NCBI GenBank assembly: GCA_017654735.1
Contig: JADPYG010000088.1
Span: 4,836,001 to 4,900,000 of the forward strand
Direction: 5' to 3'
Length of the DNA stretch: 64,000 nucleotides
Source of the DNA: Vishniacozyma victoriae
Lineage: Eukaryota > Basidiomycota > Tremellomycetes > Tremellales > Bulleribasidiaceae
A program made the position numbers and the translations under genes. The number at the start of each line of letters is the position of its first letter. The first letter of the stretch is position 1. Under the pieces are notes generated by a model that saw nothing but the letters and a program-made list of their open reading frames with translations, made no database searches and was not told the DNA's origin. Shown here piece after piece: positions 57,388 through 64,000 of this stretch.

Positions 57388-60235
57388 ATGATATGGCAGG
57401 TTTTGAACTTACTTGTGGGGTTGTTGAGTGTCCGAGGAGAAGTGGGACATAATGAGACCGATGATAGTAAGGACCTCATCCTGTGCCCCTTTTACTTGCT
57501 GATGGCCAGCTATATCCTTGACTTCATCTCGCCTCAATATCCAGTGAGTCTCCTCCCCTAGACCTTCTTCTTGATCTATATGCAGTAGCTGATAGAAGTG
57601 TCAACAAGACCCTAGGCGCAATGACGGGCCTCGAATTCGATAATATCGATATCCTAGGACCAGTAAAAGGAAGGTTGGGAATGGGGTACTTTGATTGTTT
57701 CTGCGTACCATCCATTTCTAGTGCACCTCCAACACCTGAAAATCCGAATCCAGCTTCATCAAGGCATTGTACGTCGTTTCGCTGTTGGCGGAGGTGTTCA
57801 AAGGACCAGGCGCTGATGGTAGATTACGTTGGTCAATCGACTACGGCGAATTATACACTCCTCGATGGAGATGGATGGGTAGGATTAATCATGAGCGAGA
57901 CTGTAAGACCTCCCATCGTTGGTGATGCGAGAGGATTGAAGCTAATCATAGTACGCTCCGACCGGACAATTCTTTCAACAGTGGTGGTTCCTCCGAGATG
58001 GCGAGACGGGATATCATTCTTTTACTCGTCTTCAATACGAAAATACTACGGTGGAGAATATCGGTAATCTCCAAGAATTTAGACAAGTTGTATGTCTCCT
58101 TGACCTGTCTGCAGCCTGACGGAATATGAGAAACAGGGAAAAGGAAAGGGGCTGATGATAGATATCACCAAATACCGATATTTGGACCGACCTCGTTACC
58201 AATCCTCATCAACTCGGCAGCCTGCCTAGTAAAGGAGCTATCGCCGAACAAGTGTTGGTCCAAGATGCTACGTGGTATTACAACGTCTCTGCTGGTAATC
58301 CATACAAGGAGGAATCGTACGTCTTCCCAGACTGAACGTGAATTGATACTGATGGCAGATCGGATTACTTTACAAAGTACCAATGGGCCGATTTCTATGG
58401 TACGTCCCACTACTTCATCCTCTTATGGGTGATTGGAGACTGATCAGCAGGGGATCACAAAGCTCATGGGTTCTATGCCAATGGAACGAACTCGAATGGC
58501 ACAACTCTGGGATTCTGGACGATATTCTCGAACCTCGAAGGTTATACTGGTGGACCGCTGAGGTCCGACTTGGTCGTCGATACCAACATCTATAATTGTA
58601 CGCTCCTCTCTACCTTCTGTCTCCTCGCATGATGGGAGACAGACGCTGCGTGAGTATGGGCTTATGTTAGATTACGCCTCCAATCATCGAGGAGCAGCTA
58701 CAATGAATATCACCACGGGCTTCGATAGGATCTTCGGACCTTCGTTCATATACCTGAACCGAGATGGCGACGTCCAAGATCTACTGGCTGATGCAGAACA
58801 ATACGCGTAAGTCGTTCTAAGTCGTCCTCTTGACAGGAGAATGAGGCTGAAAAGCAGGAACTCTTCATTCGCCTCTGATTTCTATGATGAGATCGCAGGA
58901 TATATCCCCGGATACGTGACCAGTTCCGGTAGAGGTGACTTCAACGCCAAGATCACATTACCTGATGGGGCGGGAGTGACTAAAGCTGTCCTGTCGATGA
59001 ACGGGGCGGAGACGCAGGATAATGTCGATTACAGTATGTCTCCTTCCTTTTCGTCTTTTGCCCAAATCACCCGGTTTCGTCAGTGCCAAGAGGCTGATAC
59101 TAGGTGCTGGACAGTATTGGACCAACGTCACCGATGGACTGATCCAGATCCCTCACGTCAAAGCTGGGACTTATCGATTGACGATCTACGCCGAAGGGGT
59201 ATTTGGACAATATGAGCTAGACAACGTAAAGGTCAAAGCGGGTGATGGGCAAGGCGCTCCTTTCGAGGTTGTTTGGGAACCGGAGTCGCATGGTACGTCC
59301 CCAGACTTGATTTCGAGATTGACGAGCAGGAAAGGAGCTGTTTAGACTTGGTGTACCCGACAAGGTTTGTTCCCTGCTATCACTTTTAAAAGGAGAACTT
59401 ACGATTAGACGGCTGGAGAATTCAGACATGGTTTCGCTCCTGATCCTAATCATACCCTTCATCAAGGTATGTTCCCACTCAAATTGCATGTATTGACGAT
59501 AGATCAATACCGACAGTACTGGGGTGCTTATGATTTCCCTACCGATTTCCCATCCGGTGTGAATTATACGATTGGTACCTCTGATCCAGCAAAGGATTGG
59601 GTATGCCCCCTCCTGTTGCCTCAGTAGTCAATCGCTGATGGCAGAATTACGTCCATTACAGCCGATATGGCGGGACCTATGATCGACCAGGATTCGAAAC
59701 GGAGAATATCAATATCTGGCAATTGAACTGGGTCCCTGATCAATCCTTCGGAATTCAATGGAAGAATGCGTGAGTGCACAACAACGAATGGGCTGATGAG
59801 CAGTACGATGACTGTTCAATTGGCATCAGCAAGGACCTCATCAGGAAATACAGACCTCCCAGAACCTTCTTCTGAGGATTCAAACCTCAATCTCACACTT
59901 TCTGTCAATTCGAATGAAATGATTTGGACTATTTTGTATAATCAAAGTTCAAGTTGTTCAGATCGGAATGGAATCGGATGTTATAATCTCAGGCATCTGT
60001 ACGTCCAACCTATCAACGAGAGGGGGGCTGATGGTAGATACGAATTCCCGGCGGAATGGTTGAACCAAGACGAAATGAACGTATTCGAATTCATCTTGCC
60101 GTATAATACCAGCGGGGGTGATTCGAATTTCAGAAATTATAGCGTTTCAGTCATGTAAGTCATCCTGAATGAGATCTGGAAGGTGGAAACCTGATGCTTA
60201 GGTACGATGCTATCCGATTGGAAGTAGATCTTTGA
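57388..60235 (+). CDS. Secreted rhamnogalacturonan lyase (PL4)
   Basis: A polysaccharide lyase family 4 enzyme that cleaves rhamnogalacturonan I of plant pectin by beta-elimination. The start at 57388 gives a signal peptide (MIWQVLNLLVGLLSVRGEVG), and the first phase-1 intron at 57475 joins to ISLTSSRLNIQ. The N-terminal catalytic domain has SVNKTLGAMTGLEFDNIDIL, GRLGMGYFDC and the GQFFQQWWFLRDGETGYHSF segment. A fibronectin-like domain (PGYVTSSGRGDFNAKITLP, HVKAGTYRLTIYAEGVFGQYE) and a carbohydrate-binding-like C-terminus (PGFETENINIWQLNW to YDAIRLEVDL) follow. About fourteen exons; several NxS/T sites. It is rich in introns like its neighbours, so long resident. Confidence 0.85.
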
Positions 60236-61062
60236 AAGAAGAGGGGAAAGGACGAGTGACGTGGGAAGTTAATGTGCGCAGTTAAAAGTAGACGCGAAAG
60301 CTTGGCGGTCGGAACTGTTTTTTTAGGTGATCGGCGCGGGGTGGAAAATTCAAAGGCAGATAGAAGTCATGAACAGAAGTATGCAAGGACGATATGTACA
60401 CATGAAGCAAGTGAGCAGCTCCCGCCGGCAATGGCAATGAGGATTAGAGTGCGGGTCTACGCTTTGTCTTGGGCTTCTTGTCAACGTGCGCTTACGCTTT
60501 GTCAGAGAGTAGACTCCTTTACCTAACCTTACCTAACCTTACCCCTTGACGCGCTGCCTAGTCTACCGTAATTTGAGGCACTAATTTTGATTCCCTCCAC
60601 ACGTAAAAGTCTTGGCACACTAGCACCACTTCATTTATCAGACCATATAAACCAATGCAGCGTCCAAACGCGAACCCAGAAAGACGTATATGCAGCCGGT
60701 AATGATACTCACACCATGTATCTGCCTGTGCTCAGAGAAGGAGAGACTGGGGCGTGATCTAGGATGTATCAGTTGCAGCCAAGCCTTTTGTCAAGGTGTT
60801 TCAGGGTATTTCATCCCCTGCCAAGATCATGTTTAGTTGCCTTTGTCCCCTTCTTCCCTCTGTATCCTTCTGCTGACAGCTCACTCGCCGTAGAAAAGAG
60901 AATTGCTGTGTTTATTGTAACTTCATACTCTACTACATCTATCTATCCTTCGATCCATTCCATTCCTTTTCATCTCATACATCGACATCGACGACTTCGA
61001 CTTACCACCTACGCTTTACTTTATTTATTCGACTTTAAAACAAAATCCCTCACTTCACAACC
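60236..61062. promoter_or_regulatory. Promoter region of surface glycoprotein gene
   Basis: An 827-bp gene-free stretch. It holds a 10-bp tandem ACCTAACCTT at 60519-60544. Long pyrimidine-rich segments (60760-61060) resemble a strong fungal promoter and leader. Confidence 0.5.
60519..60544. repeat. ACCTAACCTT tandem repeat
   Basis: Two and a half units of the 10-mer ACCTAACCTT. It is not the TTAGGG-type telomere repeat. Confidence 0.7.
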
Positions 61063-62569
61063 ATGTTCTTCTTACCTCTTCTTGCACTTGCCTCATCGGC
61101 AAAGGCCCAGGTCACTGCCACCTGTAAGTCCACTCTTCCTTCCCCTCTTTTGTCCTATCGGACAGAGCTAACATGTAGTCCCTAATGGAGCAACCAACCC
61201 CTCCGAGCCAAACTTCTACCCAGTAGGAGCAACAGTCAACCAAACTTCCATGTCCCGATTGTTGTCCCTAAACGGTGTCGATGATTTCTGTCTCTACGGT
61301 CCTCCCGAAGCTGGACCCGAGAACACTATTGGATCTACTGAGCCAATTGTTGTCGCTTACTGCACAAAGCCAAGGAACAATGCTCGGTGAGTTGTTTTTT
61401 GTATGGTCCGAGCGGAGTCGGAGTGGAGTGGAGTGGCGATTCGGATCGATGCTCCAAAGGCCCCCGATCTTGTTTACCACTTTGGTTTCTTGATTACCTT
61501 TCACATTGTTTTCACTCCTTTCACCCATCCATCCCAAGATATAGGGACATCACTGATTCTAGACTCATTCCCGATGGAGCCATCACTGCTGCCCACTTCA
61601 TCAAGACTCCTTACTATGTCCAGATCCACGGTTTCTGGGATGGTACATCCATGAACATCGTACGTCTTTCCCCTATCATCACGTGCATATACTGATTTTC
61701 AGCCCGAGGGAGATTCTGGAGGAGAGCTCGACCCCCACGGTCCTGATGCTGTTGGAAACCCTATCGGAGGTAACGTCACCTCTGATGTATCTGGCCAGGA
61801 TGTCTTCTACGAGGAGGTAAGCACGATAGTGGTATCTGAAAGGAGAAGGCACTAACGCTCGCAGTGGATGTCTTTCATCTCGTACGACCAGTTCTGTCTT
61901 CGAATCTGTACCGCTCAGCCCGAAGACTCTACCACCGCCTTGATGTGTGAGCACGAGCTCGATATCATGGGATGTCAATTCGTCATGGCTATTGGAGATT
62001 TCTACCAATCCAACGGAACCTTCACTTCATGTGATGGTGATGCTGCCGCTCCCCCAGGACTCTACCCCCTCGGCGGTGGATCCACTTCAACTTTCCGACA
62101 ACGATACACCGGTACCTACACTGCTGATGGTACCGTCGGTCAATGGACTATTGGAAACACCGTTACTCCTTCCGCTCCATTCTCCATCCCCGCCACTTCC
62201 AACTGTGTCACTTACTCTACCATCTCTAACGGAGTCAACACTGCCAACTTTGCCGTTGAATCCGCACCAGTCATCGTAGACGGTTCCAACACCGGTACCA
62301 TGTCTGTTGGATCTACTTCCCAATCTCGATCAAGCGGTGCTTCCGCCACTGGATCCGGTTCATCTGGATCAGCCTCTGCTACAGGCTCTCGATCAGGTAG
62401 TGCTTCTGCATCTGGTCCTTCCGGATCAGCCGCAACAGGAGCAGGAGCTGCCTCCGCCTCCACCACCCCCAACTCTGCTGGAAAGGGTCCAGTCGGATCC
62501 GACTCTACCATGTTCACCCTCGCCCTAGGTGTCGTCGGTATGGTCGTTGGTGCTGCTACCCTCTTCTAA
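61063..62569 (+). CDS. GPI-anchored Ser-rich surface glycoprotein
   Basis: A cell-surface protein of the class often annotated as 'macrophage-activating glycoprotein' in Tremellomycetes. It starts at 61063 with signal peptide MFFLPLLALASSAKAQ. A Cys-containing ectodomain follows, with FCLYGPPEAGPENTIGSTE, AAHFIKTPYYVQIHGFWDG, YDQFCLRICT and DIMGCQFVMA. A Ser/Ala/Gly/Thr-rich stalk follows (SGSASATGSRSGSASASG). The C-terminal hydrophobic tail MFTLALGVVGMVVGAATLF is a GPI-anchor signal. NGT and NQT glycosylation sites are present. About 400 residues in five exons. The family name records history, not proven function; a structural or adhesive cell-wall role is inferred. Confidence 0.88.
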
Positions 62570-62996
62570 TCGACGCTCGAGCGAAGCGAGAGCGATGTGA
62601 GAGGTGTGAGCTGTCTAGTTAGATTGCATGAGGAGAGGAGTAAGGACAATTCGGATGGATTCTACTTGATGTTCCAGCTAGGCTGTGATGATATATACGT
62701 AGTGAACCATCTTTTTTTCTTCTGTACATGACCGAAATGTCCCGTTATGTCACCAGTCATTCTTTTCCGCCATGGTGCATGTATCTTGTATCTTAGCAAG
62801 CGTGGTGATATCAGGCAAGCAAGCGGTGTGGAAGAAAAGACCAGACTGGGTGAATCTCGGCCGACGGGGTGATCGGGTCCGCGGCGGGGTGGTGTGCGGG
62901 GTATTCAACATTCATCTCAAAGCAACTACAGCACTCACTTACATTTACCTGTACATATTCCATTTGTACATAAAGTATCCAATTGTGTATCGCAAA
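62570..62996. promoter_or_regulatory. Spacer before last gene
   Basis: 427 bp with a GC-rich patch (62855-62900) and AT-rich leader before the ATG at 62997. No gene called. Confidence 0.4.
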
Positions 62997-63911
62997 ATGG
63001 CCGAATCGATCAGTGTCAATGCGTCGACAAACGCTGGTCAAAATACGATGCCAGTACCTACCCTCCCGACTTTACCAGACCCCAACTCATTCTGGTCCCA
63101 ACCAGGCCCCTCATCACTCTTTCTCCTGCAAGAAGCTCGAGCCAATATAGGCATCTTCAACGACTTGAAATCTCACATCCAGTCGGGTACAACGAGTGGG
63201 TTTTCATCTAACAGCAACGGACAAAGAGCTGATAGCAAGATTACAATATCCTTCCACCTAGACTGACTCCTCTCCCACCTATTCCGAGACCTAGTACTTC
63301 TACCATCCATCGAACGACCTCTACTTCTACAACTGTGATACCGAATGAGAAACCGGAGATACCAGGAAAATGGAAAGGGAAAGGAAGAGCAGAATGTTTA
63401 GATATATTCAATGAAGATGGAGTATGCATTGCGGAGGAGAAATACGATGGGAGGGCTATAAAGATCTCTGCGCCGGGGATGATAGTCTGGGTAAATATGA
63501 GGGATGAGGAGATAGGAGATGTCACGGTCTTTCTGAGGGTAAGTCAAATCATGAAGAGGAGGAGCTGATTAGCTAGAAAGGAGCAGATCTTACTTCCCCA
63601 GGATGGCACGTTGGTCTAAGCCACCACCTTTCCTCCCTACATCTGAGCCTTCCTGAATTACTGGTTAGTCCCATACGCATATGCGAGATATTGATGGATA
63701 GTATCGAATACCCCACTTATCCCCGTTGTTGACTAGGGCATGTTTCTATTGTTCTAAATATCTGAAAATGCCAGATGGGATGCCTGTTCAACATACTGGC
63801 TATCTGATCTCGAGGGGAATAAAGGCCGGCGAGGAGGAGAAAGAGCAGGATAAGGGAGGAGAGGGAGATGGAAAGTGGGTATGTTGGCATGATTCATGTG
63901 GGGATTCATGA
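62997..63911 (+). CDS. Possible Mediator subunit 27
   Basis: Tentative. It starts at 62997 (MAESISVNASTNAGQNT) and has four exons. The first junction keeps frame with donor GTACAACG after IQS and acceptor GCAAG; the others have GTAAGT/GTTAGT donors. The N-terminus is polar and Pro-rich (ILPPRLTPLPPIPRPSTS). A globular block follows (RAECLDIFNEDGVCIAEE, APGMIVWVNMRDEEIGDVTV), then GWHVGLSHHLSSLHLSLPELL. The end has a Cys/His cluster: ACFYCSKYL with GKWVCWHDSC, a spacing like the C-terminal zinc-binding cluster of Mediator subunit 27. About 240 residues. If right, it would be nuclear and part of the Mediator tail/head contact. An unrelated zinc-binding protein remains possible. Confidence 0.4.
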
Positions 63912-64000
63912 ACGCCATGGGTATAATCGACACTGTTAAGTTGTATCGAATGTCTGTCTGGATTCATACCCGTACAATATAACATTATAGTATCAAGCTG
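63912..64000. other. Right-edge spacer
   Basis: Non-coding as far as visible. Confidence 0.4.

Noticed and set aside
60519..60544. ACCTAACCTT repeats as a telomere tract
   Set aside because: Only about two and a half units, internal, flanked by genes, and the unit differs from TTAGGG-type fungal telomere repeats.
1..64000. CRISPR arrays, insertion sequences, prophage, biosynthetic gene cluster
   Set aside because: The DNA is intron-rich fungal sequence; no regularly spaced repeats, transposase or reverse transcriptase motifs, and no linked biosynthetic core enzymes were seen.

Overview
This window is nuclear DNA of a fungus. Genes are densely packed on both strands and split by many very short introns, mostly about 33 to 60 nt. 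Most introns carry a CTGAT or CTGAC branch site a few bases before the acceptor AG. That architecture, with protein types such as the Ser-rich 'macrophage-activating glycoprotein' class, the CSC1 and Msy-type channels and Ypd1, points to a basidiomycete yeast of the Tremellomycetes (Cryptococcus/Kwoniella-like). The taxonomic placement is inference. All coding models below were spliced by eye, so internal exon edges are approximate unless stated.

Layout. 1-9 kb: the 3' end of an unknown gene, a six-exon gene for a 150-residue protein, an intron-containing tRNA-Gln(CTG), a DEAH-box RNA helicase, and a conserved-looking unknown protein diverging from it. 9.6-12.7 kb: an RTA1-like membrane protein and a group II PLP (glutamate-type) decarboxylase. 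13-18.2 kb: a CSC1/OSCA-type channel with a long disordered tail. 18.6-24.4 kb: two tandem PIF1-family helicases. The first carries an N-terminal RNase H1-type RNA:DNA hybrid-binding domain. 24.5-33.3 kb: an unknown Pro-rich protein, the phosphorelay protein YPD1, Golgi tether subunit COG4, and a DENN/LCHN-like protein. 33.5-42.6 kb: proteasome ATPase RPT5, an unknown gene with a disordered tail, HSP90, and translation factor eIF5. 42.7-50.6 kb: a Gly/His-rich low-complexity protein, a leucine-rich-repeat-like protein, and an EF-hand MscS channel. 51-57 kb: a YeeE/YedE transporter, an MFS transporter, a DUF924 protein, and an NmrA-like protein. 57-64 kb: a secreted rhamnogalacturonan lyase (PL4), a GPI-anchored Ser-rich surface protein, and a gene with a C-terminal Cys/His cluster that may be Mediator subunit 27.

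Most genes are ordinary housekeeping genes with no operon-like logic; neighbours are arranged as divergent or convergent pairs. The most striking item is the hybrid-binding-domain/PIF1 fusion with a possible mitochondrial leader, next to a second PIF1 paralogue lacking that domain. Other points worth a look are the HSP90 MEEVD tail completed only by splicing, two GC-AG introns inferred from reading frame, a 33-nt in-frame intron, an altered motif VI in the DEAH helicase, and a duplicated decarboxylase 3' end.
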